Source: Sphingomonadales bacterium UBA7471 (GTDB taxonomy: Bacteria > Pseudomonadota > Alphaproteobacteria > Sphingomonadales > Sphingomonadaceae). From it: a DNA stretch of 64,000 nt. The position numbers and the translations under genes were made by a program. The notes below the pieces were generated by a model. The model was given only the letters and a program-made list of their open reading frames with translations. It did no database searches and had not been told where the DNA came from. Positions 7,759-16,806 of this stretch are shown here, one piece after another; positions within the stretch are counted from its first letter, which is position 1, and every line of letters begins with the position of its first letter. The stretch covers positions 1 to 64,000 of the forward strand of contig DLOZ01000025.1 of assembly GCA_002479765.1 (NCBI GenBank), written 5' to 3'.

Positions 7759-9208
7759 TGCGCCTTTTGCCATGGTCGAAAAACAACGCGGGGCCATGCG
7801 GCTGGCGGCCTGTGATCCGGCGGCGCATGCGCTTGGCCTGACCGCAGGAATGGCGCTGGCCGATGCCCGCGCCCGCGTGCCTGATCTGGCGGTCTTTGAC
7901 CATGACCCTGTGGCGGACCTCAACTTGCTCGGCTGGCTCGCCGATGGGTGTGAGCGTTATACGCCTGCTTGCATGTTGGACCCGCCGCAAGGGTTGTTGC
8001 TCGATATTACGGGGTGCGAACATGTGTTTGGTGATGCGGCGCGGCTGGCGAAGGATGTGCACGCGCGGTTCAGCCGTCATGGCCTCAGTTGCCGGATTGC
8101 CTTGGGGTGCACCCCCGACAGCGCGCAGGCCAAGGCGAGATATGCGGCGCGCGCCATTTCTGACGTGCCTGTGGAGGCGCTGGATGGTGGTGACAAGGTG
8201 CATAAGGCGCTTCGCCGCGCTGGCCTGAGAAGCATTGGCGATCTGGCTGTCCGCCCGCGTAAGCCGCTGGCGGCGCGTTTCGGCAAGGCAGTTGTGGTGC
8301 GGCTGGCGCGCCTGTTGGAAGAGGAAGACCCGCGCATCACCCCGCGCCGTAGCCTGCCCATCATCCATATTGCCCAGAATTTTGCCGAACCGATTTCGCG
8401 CACCAATGATGTGTTGGCGACCATCGAAATGCTGGCAGGCGGCGCGGCGCTTCAGTTGCAAGAACGTGGGCAGGGTGGGCGACGGTTCGAGATATGTCTA
8501 TTCCGCAGCGATGGCCATGTCGCGCGGCTGGCGGTGGATACCGGCACGCCAACGCGCGACGCTGCCCTGCTCATGCGCTTGATACGGGAGCGTATTGATG
8601 CCTTGTCCGACCCGCTTGACCCCGGTTTTGGCTATGACCTCATCCGGTTGGAAGTCCCGATCGCTGAAGTGCTGGCCAATGTCCAGGTTGGGCTGGAGAC
8701 AAAGATCGACACAGATGCGGCCGCTGCCGCGCTCATCGACCGGCTCAGCGTTCGGTTGGGGGCAGAGCGTGTGCGGCAATTCCACGCGCGGCAAAGCCAC
8801 ATTCCCGAACGCGCGGCGCTTGAGCGTGTCGCGCAATCTGACGCTTCAAAAGCGGACTGGCCAAAAGCGGATTGGCCAAAGCCTGTGCCGGGCGAACCGG
8901 CGATGCGTCCTTTTCGATTGTTCGAAACCCCGCAGCCGATTGAGGTCACCGCCGGATTTCCAGAGGGCGAACCGCGCAGCTTTCGCTGGCGGCGGCACGT
9001 GCACCGCGTCACGCGGGTGGAGGGCCCTGAACGCATCAGCCCGGAATGGTGGCGACACCCGCGCGGCTACGCGCCGGGCAATGGCAGCCTGACGCGCGAT
9101 TATTACCGCGTTGAGGACAATGAGGGTCGCCGCTTTTGGCTGTTCCGGCGCGGGCTCTATGATGAAATCGAACGACCGCTTTGGTATCTCCACGGCATTT
9201 TTGCATGA
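7661..9208 (+). CDS. imuB: ImuB, inactive Y-family polymerase-like hub protein
   Basis: A 515-residue DinB-related protein. The N-terminal strand reads YLAVFLPLLP where active Y-family polymerases have the catalytic Asp, as expected for the catalytically dead ImuB. The palm, helix-hairpin-helix (LRRAGLRSIGDL, about 185-195) and little-finger regions follow. The C-terminal tail carries the ImuB segment with W-RRHVHRV and PEWW. ImuB bridges the beta clamp, ImuA and DnaE2. It begins inside imuA, about 98 bases before the imuA stop; the TTG at 7679 is an alternative that still overlaps. Its stop overlaps the dnaE2 start as ATGA. Confidence 0.92.
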   Translation: MQHEAFLTRRYLAVFLPLLPTQRLVRHRGSAPDAPFAMVEKQRGAMRLAACDPAAHALGLTAGMALADARARVPDLAVFDHDPVADLNLLGWLADGCERYTPACMLDPPQGLLLDITGCEHVFGDAARLAKDVHARFSRHGLSCRIALGCTPDSAQAKARYAARAISDVPVEALDGGDKVHKALRRAGLRSIGDLAVRPRKPLAARFGKAVVVRLARLLEEEDPRITPRRSLPIIHIAQNFAEPISRTNDVLATIEMLAGGAALQLQERGQGGRRFEICLFRSDGHVARLAVDTGTPTRDAALLMRLIRERIDALSDPLDPGFGYDLIRLEVPIAEVLANVQVGLETKIDTDAAAAALIDRLSVRLGAERVRQFHARQSHIPERAALERVAQSDASKADWPKADWPKPVPGEPAMRPFRLFETPQPIEVTAGFPEGEPRSFRWRRHVHRVTRVEGPERISPEWWRHPRGYAPGNGSLTRDYYRVEDNEGRRFWLFRRGLYDEIERPLWYLHGIFA

Positions 9209-12200
9209 GCTATGCCGAGCTTGCCTGCACCAGCAGCTATTCTTTCTTGCGCGGCGCATCGCCGCCAGCGGATTATGTGGCGGAGGGTATCCGGCGCGGG
9301 CTGACGGCCATCGGCATTGCTGATCGCAATACCGTTTCTGGCGTCGTGCGCGCGTGGAAGGCGTTGGGCGATGCGCCCGATGAAGCGCGTAGCGCATTGC
9401 TGGCGGCCAAGCGCGATGCTGGCGAGCCCGAACAACTGACCGAAGCCGAAAAGGCCGCCTGTGAACCCAATATCCGCTTTTTGGCGGGATCACGGCTGGT
9501 GTTTTCGGACGGTACGCCGGACATCATTGCCTATCCCGCCACGCGGCAGGGGTGGGGTAATCTCACCCGGTTGCTGACCGTCGGGAATATGCGCGCGACC
9601 AAAGGCAGCTGCATATTGAAGTTCGATGATTTGTCCGACCATCTGGGTGATTTGCTGCTCATCGTCATGCCATATGCGACCGCGGACGCGGAGGAGGCAC
9701 ATAAGAACCCGCCTGTATATGCGTTCAAGGAAAGCGCGAAGCCCATAGAAGCGCCATCGCATCTCAAGCTGGTGTCGACTGCGCCGCAAGATTGGGAAAG
9801 CGTGCTGCGCCGCCTTGCGCCTGTGCACGCGGGCAAGCTTTGGCTTGGCGTATCAACGCATCACAGGGGAAAGGATAAACGGCAGCTGGCCCGTTATCGA
9901 CAGGTCGCAAACGCCTTTGACGTGCCCTTGCTCGCGACGAATGATCCGCTTTACGCGACCCGCGATCAGCGGCCGCTCCACGATATTATCACGTGCATCC
10001 GCATGGGGACGACCATCCAGAAAGCAGGCTTTGCACTGGAGGCGAATGCCGAGCGGTATATCAAGTCTGCGGACGATATGGCGCATTTATTCCATGCCTG
10101 CCCCGAAGCTGTGGCCGAAACCGAACGCTTTGCCGCACATATTCATTTCGACCTTGAACAGTTGAAATATGAATATCCGCACGAGCCGGTGCCGGGCGGC
10201 TGGACCCCCGACGACTGGCTGGCGCATCTGGTGTGGACGGCGGCGCATGAACGCTATGGGGCGGAGCTTCCGGAGAAAATCCGCAAGTCGATTGAAACCG
10301 AGCTTGCGTTTATCCGCACCGAAAAATTCGCTTATTATTTCCTCACCGTCCACGATCTGGTCAAATTTGCGCGCGATCAAAAGCCGCCGATCTTATGCCA
10401 AGGGCGTGGTTCGGCGGCGAACTCTACGGTGTGTTTTCTGCTCGGCGTAACCTCGGTCGATCCGCTTACAAATACGCTTTTATTCTCACGCTTCATTTCG
10501 TCCGACCGAAAAGAGCCGCCCGATATCGACGTTGATTTCGAACATGAGCGGCGTGAGGAAGTCATTCAATATGTCTATCGGCGCTATGGCCGCCACCGGG
10601 CCGCGATTGCCGGAACGATCATCCATTACCGCCCGCGCAGCGCGGTGCGCGAAGTGGGAAAGGCTTTGGGCCTGACCGAGGATGTCACAACGCGCATGGT
10701 CAGCACCGTCTGGGGCAGTTTTGGCAGTGGTCCTGATGAACGGCGGCTGGTTGAGGCCGGGTTTGATCCCGACAATCCCGAAATTGCCCGGCTGAAGGCG
10801 CTGTCTGAACAGTTGATAAAATTTCCGCGCCATTTGTCGCAGCATGTCGGCGGGTTTATCCTGACCGAAAACAGGCTCGATGAAACCGTGCCCATTCACA
10901 ATGGCGCGATGAAAGACCGCAATTTCATTGAGTGGGACAAAGACGATATCGACGCATTGGGGCTGATGAAGGTCGATGTGCTCGCGCTGGGCATGCTGAC
11001 CTGCATACGCAAGGCCTATGACATGATGCGTGAACAGGGGATTGGCGATTATGATTTGAAGGTCGACATCGATTCCGATGATCCCAATGTCTATGACATG
11101 TTGTGCAGAGGTGAGAGCCTGGGCGTGTTTCAGGTCGAAAGCCGGGCGCAGATGAACATGCTGCCGCGCATGAAGCCGCGCAGCCTATATGACCTCACGA
11201 TTCAAGTCGCGATTGTCCGCCCCGGGCCGATCCAAGGCGATATGGTGCATCCTTATTTGCGGCGACGTAACGGGGAGGAAAAGGTCGAATATCCCTCTCC
11301 CGCGCCGCCATATCCGCCAGACGAGCTGAAACATGTGCTGGGCAAAACGCTGGGTGTGCCACTGTTTCAGGAGCAGGCGATGAACCTGGCCATCACCGCT
11401 GCCGAATTTAGCGAGGCCGACGCCAACCGTTTGCGCAAGGCGATGGCGACGTTTCGCAATGTCGGCGGGATGGAGCATTTCGAAACGATGATGGTCGAAG
11501 GCATGGTGCGGCGCGGCTATGAACGTGACTTTGCCCTGCGCTGCTTTGGCCAAATTAAGGGCTTCGGATCATATGGCTTCCCCGAAAGCCATGCGCTGTC
11601 TTTTGCGCGGCTGGTCTATGTGTCGTCGTGGATCAAACATTATCATCCGGCCATTTTCGCCGCCGCCTTACTCAATTCGCAGCCCATGGGCTTTTACGCC
11701 CCGGCGCAGATTGTCCGCGATGCGCAGGAAAATGGGGTGGAGGTCAGGCCAATAGACGTCAATGCGAGCCATTGGGATAATGCAATCGAGCAAGGCGCGC
11801 TGCGATTGGGGATGCGGCAGATCGACGGATTTCGGGCGGTGTGGGCGCACGCCATTGCCCGGCATCGGCCATTTGCATCTATCGAAGATTTGGCGCGCCG
11901 TGCCGCGCTGCCACCGGCTGCTATGCATCTGCTTGCCGATGCCGACGCCGTGCGATCATTGGGTTTCGACCGGCGCGAGGGCGCGTGGGAAGCGCGGCGG
12001 ACGCCTTCGGACGAACTGCCCTTGTTCGCTGCGGCCAACGCGCGCGAGCTTGGCGCGGAGGCCGATGCGATGTTGCCAGCGATGCCGGCCAGCGAACATG
12101 TCGCGGCGGATTATCAGATGACCCGGCTGTCGCTAAAGGGACACCCGATGCAGTTCCTGCGCGGGATGTTCGCACGCGAGGGCGTGCTGCGCTGCGCTGA

Positions 12201-12600
12201 GGCGAATGTCGTCAAGAACGGCAAGCGCGTGCGCGTGGCCGGCGTCGTGCTGGTGCGGCAGCGCCCCGGCAAAGGCAATGCGATTTTCATCACGATTGAG
12301 GATGAAAGTGGCGTGACCAACATCTTGCTATGGGCGCGGTTGTTCGACCGGCAACGCCGCGCCGTCATGGCGTCACGGCTGATCATTGCCGAAGGCGAAA
12401 TTCAGCGCAGCAAGGAAGGTGTGGTGCACCTGATGGCGACGAATATTATCGACCGGACCGACGATCTGGCGCAGCTGTCCGAAACGCATCAGGCCAATGT
12501 CGGGAAACCCAAAATTGACGAATTTGCGCGGCCACAACCCCCGCGCGGCAGCCATCCGCGCGACGTGCGGATCTTGCCCAAGTCCCGCGACTTTCACTGA
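9205..12600 (+). CDS. dnaE2: Error-prone DNA polymerase III alpha subunit DnaE2 (ImuC)
   Basis: A 1131-residue C-family polymerase. It opens with the PHP domain (YAELACTSSYSFLRGASPP). The polymerase core includes GRGSAANS, the catalytic PDIDVDFEHERRE motif near residue 440 and the downstream VAIVRPGPIQ and FGSYGFPESHA blocks. A C-terminal OB-fold region reads VAGVVLVRQRPG and then ITIEDESG. The size and absence of the extra replicative DnaE1 segments fit DnaE2, the translesion polymerase of the SOS mutasome. I used the ATG at 9205, which overlaps the imuB stop in ATGA; an upstream in-frame start lies inside imuB and adds non-homologous residues. Confidence 0.95.
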   Translation: MSYAELACTSSYSFLRGASPPADYVAEGIRRGLTAIGIADRNTVSGVVRAWKALGDAPDEARSALLAAKRDAGEPEQLTEAEKAACEPNIRFLAGSRLVFSDGTPDIIAYPATRQGWGNLTRLLTVGNMRATKGSCILKFDDLSDHLGDLLLIVMPYATADAEEAHKNPPVYAFKESAKPIEAPSHLKLVSTAPQDWESVLRRLAPVHAGKLWLGVSTHHRGKDKRQLARYRQVANAFDVPLLATNDPLYATRDQRPLHDIITCIRMGTTIQKAGFALEANAERYIKSADDMAHLFHACPEAVAETERFAAHIHFDLEQLKYEYPHEPVPGGWTPDDWLAHLVWTAAHERYGAELPEKIRKSIETELAFIRTEKFAYYFLTVHDLVKFARDQKPPILCQGRGSAANSTVCFLLGVTSVDPLTNTLLFSRFISSDRKEPPDIDVDFEHERREEVIQYVYRRYGRHRAAIAGTIIHYRPRSAVREVGKALGLTEDVTTRMVSTVWGSFGSGPDERRLVEAGFDPDNPEIARLKALSEQLIKFPRHLSQHVGGFILTENRLDETVPIHNGAMKDRNFIEWDKDDIDALGLMKVDVLALGMLTCIRKAYDMMREQGIGDYDLKVDIDSDDPNVYDMLCRGESLGVFQVESRAQMNMLPRMKPRSLYDLTIQVAIVRPGPIQGDMVHPYLRRRNGEEKVEYPSPAPPYPPDELKHVLGKTLGVPLFQEQAMNLAITAAEFSEADANRLRKAMATFRNVGGMEHFETMMVEGMVRRGYERDFALRCFGQIKGFGSYGFPESHALSFARLVYVSSWIKHYHPAIFAAALLNSQPMGFYAPAQIVRDAQENGVEVRPIDVNASHWDNAIEQGALRLGMRQIDGFRAVWAHAIARHRPFASIEDLARRAALPPAAMHLLADADAVRSLGFDRREGAWEARRTPSDELPLFAAANARELGAEADAMLPAMPASEHVAADYQMTRLSLKGHPMQFLRGMFAREGVLRCAEANVVKNGKRVRVAGVVLVRQRPGKGNAIFITIEDESGVTNILLWARLFDRQRRAVMASRLIIAEGEIQRSKEGVVHLMATNIIDRTDDLAQLSETHQANVGKPKIDEFARPQPPRGSHPRDVRILPKSRDFH

Positions 12601-12603
12601 TTT

Positions 12604-13329
12604 TTAGGCGGCGTCCTTCGCCGCCCGGCGTGCCGCCAGTTCCTCCACGGAGCGTGCGCGCATGAACGGATTGGTCGCGCGTTCCAGTGCAATCGTCGTC
12701 GGCACCGTTGCCTCGCCACGTTCGCGCGCGGCGATAACATCAGACACGCGCTGCTGAAGCGCGGCATTGTCGGGCTCCACGGTCACCGCAAAGCGCGCAT
12801 TGCTTAACGTATATTCGTGCGCGCAATAGATGGCCGTATCATCGCCCAACGCTTCAAGCTTACGCATATTGTCGAACATCTGCGCAGCGGTCCCTTCGAA
12901 CAAGCGACCACAGCCCATCGCGAACAAGGTGTCGCCGACAAAAGCGACCTGCTCGGTTGCGAAATGATAGGCGATGTGCCCCGCCGTATGGGCGGGAACG
13001 TCGAGGACCATCGCCCGCACGCCACCCAGATGCACGACATCTCCGCCGCGGACCTGCACATCCAGCGTCGAAATCCGCTCCGCCTCTGCCGCTGGTCCTG
13101 TGATGATGCAGCCCGTTGCCGCCTTAATCTCGGCATTGCCGCCGACATGGTCGGGGTGCCAATGGGTGTTCCAGATGTGCGTAATTTTCCATCCGTGCGC
13201 CTCAGCCGCCGCGAGCACCGGTTCTGCCACGGCAGGGTCGACCACGAGGGTCTCGCCGCTTGTTGCTTCATGGACGAGCCAAACATAATTGTCGGACAGG
13301 ACCGGAACGCGGACAATTTCAATCGCCAT
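12604..13329 (-). CDS. gloB: Hydroxyacylglutathione hydrolase (glyoxalase II)
   Basis: A 241-residue metallo-beta-lactamase-fold enzyme. The metal motif THWHPDHVGG is near residue 55, followed by the AHTAGH, GDTLFAMGCGRLFEG and CAHEYT blocks specific to glyoxalase II. It hydrolyses S-D-lactoylglutathione to D-lactate and glutathione in the cytoplasm, completing methylglyoxal detoxification. The start at 13329 forms TAATG with the stop of the upstream VOC gene, showing translational coupling. It converges with dnaE2, with only three bases between the stop codons. Confidence 0.95.
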   Translation of the reverse strand: MAIEIVRVPVLSDNYVWLVHEATSGETLVVDPAVAEPVLAAAEAHGWKITHIWNTHWHPDHVGGNAEIKAATGCIITGPAAEAERISTLDVQVRGGDVVHLGGVRAMVLDVPAHTAGHIAYHFATEQVAFVGDTLFAMGCGRLFEGTAAQMFDNMRKLEALGDDTAIYCAHEYTLSNARFAVTVEPDNAALQQRVSDVIAARERGEATVPTTIALERATNPFMRARSVEELAARRAAKDAA

Positions 13330-13769
13330 TACCAGACGCCCACATTTGGCATGCTGACCCACGGTTCTGCCGGCGGCAGATTGCCCTCTTGCAACAGTTC
13401 AATCGAAATGCCGTCGGGGGTGCGCACAAACGCCATATGGCCGTCGCGTGGTGGCCGGTTGATCGTGACGCCTGCGTCCATCAGCGTTTGGCAGGTCGCG
13501 TAAATATCATCGACCCGGTACGCCAAATGACCAAAGTTGCGGCCGCCCTCATAAGCTTCGGCTGCGCTGCCATCGGCGGGTGGCCAATTGTAGGTCAATT
13601 CCACTTCCGCCACACCATCTTGTCCGGGCGCCGCGAGGAAAATGAGCGTGAAGCGGCCAGCTTCGCTGTCGAAACGGCGGACTTCTTCCAGCCCAATCAA
13701 TTTGAAGAACGCGACCGTTGCGTCAGGGTCAGTCACGCGGATCATCGTGTGGAGATATTTCGTCGGCAT
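13329..13769 (-). CDS. gloA: Glyoxalase I-like VOC-family protein (lactoylglutathione lyase)
   Basis: A 146-residue vicinal-oxygen-chelate protein. It has two beta-alpha-beta-beta-beta modules with the expected metal ligands: His in LHTMIRV, Glu in VELTYNW, His in FGHLAYRV and Glu in SIELLQ. The segment NFGHLAYRVDDIYATC is typical of bacterial glyoxalase I. Together with the overlapping gloB it forms a complete methylglyoxal detoxification pair. I chose the ATG at 13769 (MPTKY) because GGAGCG precedes it at good distance; the ATG at 13784 is an alternative. Confidence 0.88.
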   Translation of the reverse strand: MPTKYLHTMIRVTDPDATVAFFKLIGLEEVRRFDSEAGRFTLIFLAAPGQDGVAEVELTYNWPPADGSAAEAYEGGRNFGHLAYRVDDIYATCQTLMDAGVTINRPPRDGHMAFVRTPDGISIELLQEGNLPPAEPWVSMPNVGVW

Positions 13770-13843
13770 ATTCGCTCCGTTCATGGCGCTGTCTGTATTC
13801 CCGCAGACAATGGACCCTGACAGCTACAGGCGCAAGAGGCGTG

Positions 13844-14626
13844 CTATCGCGATTGCGGTTCGGCAGCCGGCGGTGCGCTGGCGGCCAATGCGGCCAGCTG
13901 CGCCTTTGCGGTCGCCGCCTGACGGCTGTTGGGCGCGATTGTGATGCATTGTTCCCATTGCTTGCGCGCGGTCGCTTCATCACCGGCGGCGATGGCAATA
14001 TTGCCTGCCTCCAATGCGACGGCGGCATCACGCGGCAGAAGCGCGGCTGTCGTCTGGATATAGCTTAACGCATCGGGTAGCTTGTTCATCCGCCGCGCCA
14101 AGGTCGCCGATAACAACCATGCCGTGCCATTTTCGGGCGATAGCGTCCGTGCGGTCGTCAAAGCAGCTTCGGCATCGGCTGGTCTGCGCAACGCAACCAA
14201 AGCGCGCGCGCGATCGATTTCGCTATCGGCGCGTTCGGTGCTTTCTAAGGTTTGGGCGGCAAGCGCTTTGTCTAATGCCGCCAATGCCGCATCGGGCGTA
14301 TCGGCTGCCAGCGCAGCATTGCCCGCCTGCGCCCAGAAACGCGCTGCGCGGGCGTCACCCTTTTCCTCGGCCAATTTTGCCGCCTCGGTCAGTATCGGTA
14401 TCGCGAGGTCGAATTTAAAATCGGTCGCAAGCGCATAGCCATGACACGCGCGCGCAAGATAGCCGCCGCCTTTCTGGGTCCATGCGCTTGCCTCGGTGAC
14501 CGCAGATGCAGGGTCAGCGCCTGCGAGTTTAATGCACTCAGCAAACTGGACCTCGTTCAACGTGGACAAGGGTTGCGCGGAAGCGGGTGCCGCAATCAAT
14601 AGCAAACTCGATAAAAGCTCTAGCAC
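13844..14626 (-). CDS. Periplasmic tetratricopeptide-repeat protein
   Basis: A 260-residue protein with a signal peptide (LLLIAAPASAQ) and then at least four TPR-like helix pairs rich in Ala and Leu, e.g. the repeats around AALDKALAAQTLESTERA, ADAEAALTTARTLSPENG, DALSYIQTTAALLP and ARKQWEQCITIAPNSR. It is likely a scaffold in the periplasm; no specific partner is visible. The start is a GTG with GGAG seven bases upstream. It lies 17 bases after the alpha/beta hydrolase gene and may be co-transcribed with it. Confidence 0.8.
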   Translation of the reverse strand: MLELLSSLLLIAAPASAQPLSTLNEVQFAECIKLAGADPASAVTEASAWTQKGGGYLARACHGYALATDFKFDLAIPILTEAAKLAEEKGDARAARFWAQAGNAALAADTPDAALAALDKALAAQTLESTERADSEIDRARALVALRRPADAEAALTTARTLSPENGTAWLLSATLARRMNKLPDALSYIQTTAALLPRDAAVALEAGNIAIAAGDEATARKQWEQCITIAPNSRQAATAKAQLAALAASAPPAAEPQSR

Positions 14627-14645
14627 GGGCGCTCCGTCAATAAGG

Positions 14646-15383
14646 TCAGACCAGCTTCGCGACGCTGTCGATCAACACAGCAATATCTTCCTCGCGCGAA
14701 AGCCGGTGGTCGCCGTCCTTTACCAAGATGGTCTGCACGTCCGATGAACGAAGCCGGGCCGCTAGGCTTAAAGACGTTTGCCAAGGCACGTCAGGGTCGC
14801 ACTGCCCGTGGATCATGCGCACCGGGCAGTCGATGCCGATTTCGCCGTTCAGCCGCAGATTATCCTGCCCAGATTGCCAAAAAGCGCGGGTGATGACCAT
14901 GGGATCATAGCCATAATCGCTTGGGCGCGCGATACGTCCGTCGGCGGCCATCGTCGCGCGGTCGGCGTCGTTGAAATCCCAATCGGTGAAATCGGGGGCT
15001 GCGGCGATGCCCACCATTGCCATGACCTGCGCGCCAAGCGCTTCGGCCACCAGCAGCATGAGCCATCCACCCATGGACGAGCCAACCAAGATTAAGGGCC
15101 CGACTTGCGCGTGGGCAATGACCGTCAGAACGTCATCACGCCAGATATCCAGCGTGCCGTCTTCAAATGCACCTTCGCTCTCGCCGCAACCCGAATAATC
15201 AAGCCGCAGCATGCCGATGCCTTGCGCCTCTGCCCAAGCGCACAGCGCCGTTGCCTTGCCACCCTGCATATCGGACATATAGCCCGGCAGAAACACAAGC
15301 GTCGGCCCGCGGCCTTTGGTCAGACGATAGGCCAGCCTTATGCCATCATGGCGCGTGGCAAAATGTGGGGCTGATTCTGTCAA
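14646..15383 (-). CDS. Alpha/beta hydrolase
   Basis: A 245-residue alpha/beta hydrolase. The oxyanion-hole strand reads LVFLPGYMSDM, the nucleophile elbow is GSSMGG (around residue 100), the acid is probably Asp in HGQCDPDVPW, and the catalytic His is in KDGDHRLS near the C-terminus. The layout resembles ABHD10-type thioesterases/carboxylesterases. The substrate is unknown. The start is uncertain: the best-fitting N-terminus uses TTG at 15383, which falls inside a short direct repeat, and there is no good ribosome binding site. Confidence 0.82.
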   Translation of the reverse strand: MTESAPHFATRHDGIRLAYRLTKGRGPTLVFLPGYMSDMQGGKATALCAWAEAQGIGMLRLDYSGCGESEGAFEDGTLDIWRDDVLTVIAHAQVGPLILVGSSMGGWLMLLVAEALGAQVMAMVGIAAAPDFTDWDFNDADRATMAADGRIARPSDYGYDPMVITRAFWQSGQDNLRLNGEIGIDCPVRMIHGQCDPDVPWQTSLSLAARLRSSDVQTILVKDGDHRLSREEDIAVLIDSVAKLV

Positions 15384-15407
15384 AACGGGGCCTGAGTCAA
15401 AACGGGG
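15380..15407. repeat. Short direct repeat at the hydrolase start
   Basis: TCAAAACGGGG occurs at 15380-15390 and again at 15397-15407, separated by CCTGAG. It overlaps the presumed TTG start of the minus-strand hydrolase gene and could be an operator or chance duplication. Confidence 0.4.
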
Positions 15408-15417
15408 AATGCCAGGG

Positions 15418-15672
15418 TCAAATCACCCAATCGACGGTCAGCATTTGGGCCACATCCTGACCCTTGGCGCGACGCTGCTCGACCATGATATGGTTCAACC
15501 GCTTCACGGTATCGCTGCCGGACGTGATGCACAGACCGGGAATGAACGCATGCACCAGCGCCTTCATCCCACCCCATATCATCGCAAAACCAAAGCGGCT
15601 GGCGACGCCAAAATGTTCGACATAATTTTCATCGACGCTTTTGGGATGTTCGACAAAGAGGCGGTTGAACAT
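15418..15672 (-). CDS. DUF6356 family protein
   Basis: A conserved 84-residue sphingomonad protein beginning MFNRLFVEHPKSVDE, with a hydrophobic central helix (FAMIWGGMKALVHAFIPGLC) and the GSDTVKRLNH motif. The pattern matches what I know as DUF6356. The function is unknown; the central helix suggests membrane association. The start is an ATG with a purine-rich GGAAAGG upstream. Confidence 0.75.
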   Translation of the reverse strand: MFNRLFVEHPKSVDENYVEHFGVASRFGFAMIWGGMKALVHAFIPGLCITSGSDTVKRLNHIMVEQRRAKGQDVAQMLTVDWVI

Positions 15673-15714
15673 GGGAACCTTTCCTTCAAAAACGACCGCA
15701 GCTTAAACAATCGC

Positions 15715-16803
15715 TCAGTTAAAATCAAAGCCGAAGCCCGATTTTGCGTTGCGATCCTGCGTGCACATCGTTTTTAACTCGGTCCACTCGGCAGGCGTTA
15801 AGGCGGGCTTGTAGTTTTTGCCTTTGACGATGCTTTTCTCAAACGCGTCTTTGCGGGACCGCGACAGCGGGTGGCTGGACATATATCCGGCTATGTCATT
15901 GTCCGATGTGCCGGAATTGGCGCTGCCATCCATTTTAGAAAGCCGGTCAAAAAATGACGCGGTGCCGATGGGCGAGATATTGGCACCGCCCAGCGCTTTC
16001 ATCGAATGCGCATCGGCTTCGGCTTCGGACTCGCGGCTGTAGCTCATGGACAGCATGTTATTGACCAGCGCGCCGCTATTGCCATCAATGCCACCCAGAA
16101 CGACCGCAAGGCCCATTTGGCGCAGCAAAGCCTGCATAACGTGCTTTTCACGGACATGGCCGATTTCATGCGCCAATACGCCAGCAACCTCATCGGGCGA
16201 GCGCGCCTGTTTGACCAAGCCGTCGAACAGGATGACCTTGCCACCGGGCAGCGCCACCGCATTTACCATGTCAATTTTGGCGACCTCGACCTGCAAATCG
16301 TCCGGATTGGCATCGAGCGACGCGACCAGCTTTTTCAACGCTGCGTCTCCGGCAGGCGTGCTGCAGAACCGACCGCCAAAATCGCCCACAAGCGCATCGC
16401 CCAGCTTTTCGTCGACGCTATCGGGTATGAGCGGTGCCAGCCATTGTGGGCTCAAAAGAACGATGGCGACCGCCGCCGCGCTGGCCAAGGTGAAGGCGAC
16501 CGCCGCTTTCCCAAAGCCAAGCCGGTCAACCCAGCCACCATAATTGCGCCGTGCGGGCAACATGGCCGATAGGTCGGATGGCACCGGACCGGAAAGCATT
16601 AACCGCCATCCGTCCGCCGCCTTTAATCCATAGACGTCGGCATCATCCTTGCGCGTGACATATTCGACATCGGAAAATGCGAACGGGCCATGCCGCTGTT
16701 CGGTTTCCAATAAGAAGAATTGCCGACCAATGATCTGCACCTCGACCTTGCGGCGGACGGCGTTTTTGCCGTCATAATGCCACGCGTCGAAAAAGGCAGA
16801 CAT
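15715..16803 (-). CDS. M48 family metallopeptidase, membrane-anchored
   Basis: A 362-residue protein. The cytoplasmic N-terminal region (1-97) is followed by one membrane helix (about 98-120) and an M48 Zn-protease domain with His212-Glu-Ile-Gly-His216 and the third-ligand helix ESEAEADAHSMKAL. The family includes Ste24/HtpX- and BepA-type proteases of membrane quality control. The gene starts 3 bases after the DUF898 gene stop, so the two are surely co-transcribed, and the same pair is familiar in other Proteobacteria. Confidence 0.9.
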   Translation of the reverse strand: MSAFFDAWHYDGKNAVRRKVEVQIIGRQFFLLETEQRHGPFAFSDVEYVTRKDDADVYGLKAADGWRLMLSGPVPSDLSAMLPARRNYGGWVDRLGFGKAAVAFTLASAAAVAIVLLSPQWLAPLIPDSVDEKLGDALVGDFGGRFCSTPAGDAALKKLVASLDANPDDLQVEVAKIDMVNAVALPGGKVILFDGLVKQARSPDEVAGVLAHEIGHVREKHVMQALLRQMGLAVVLGGIDGNSGALVNNMLSMSYSRESEAEADAHSMKALGGANISPIGTASFFDRLSKMDGSANSGTSDNDIAGYMSSHPLSRSRKDAFEKSIVKGKNYKPALTPAEWTELKTMCTQDRNAKSGFGFDFN

Positions 16804-16806
16804 GGG

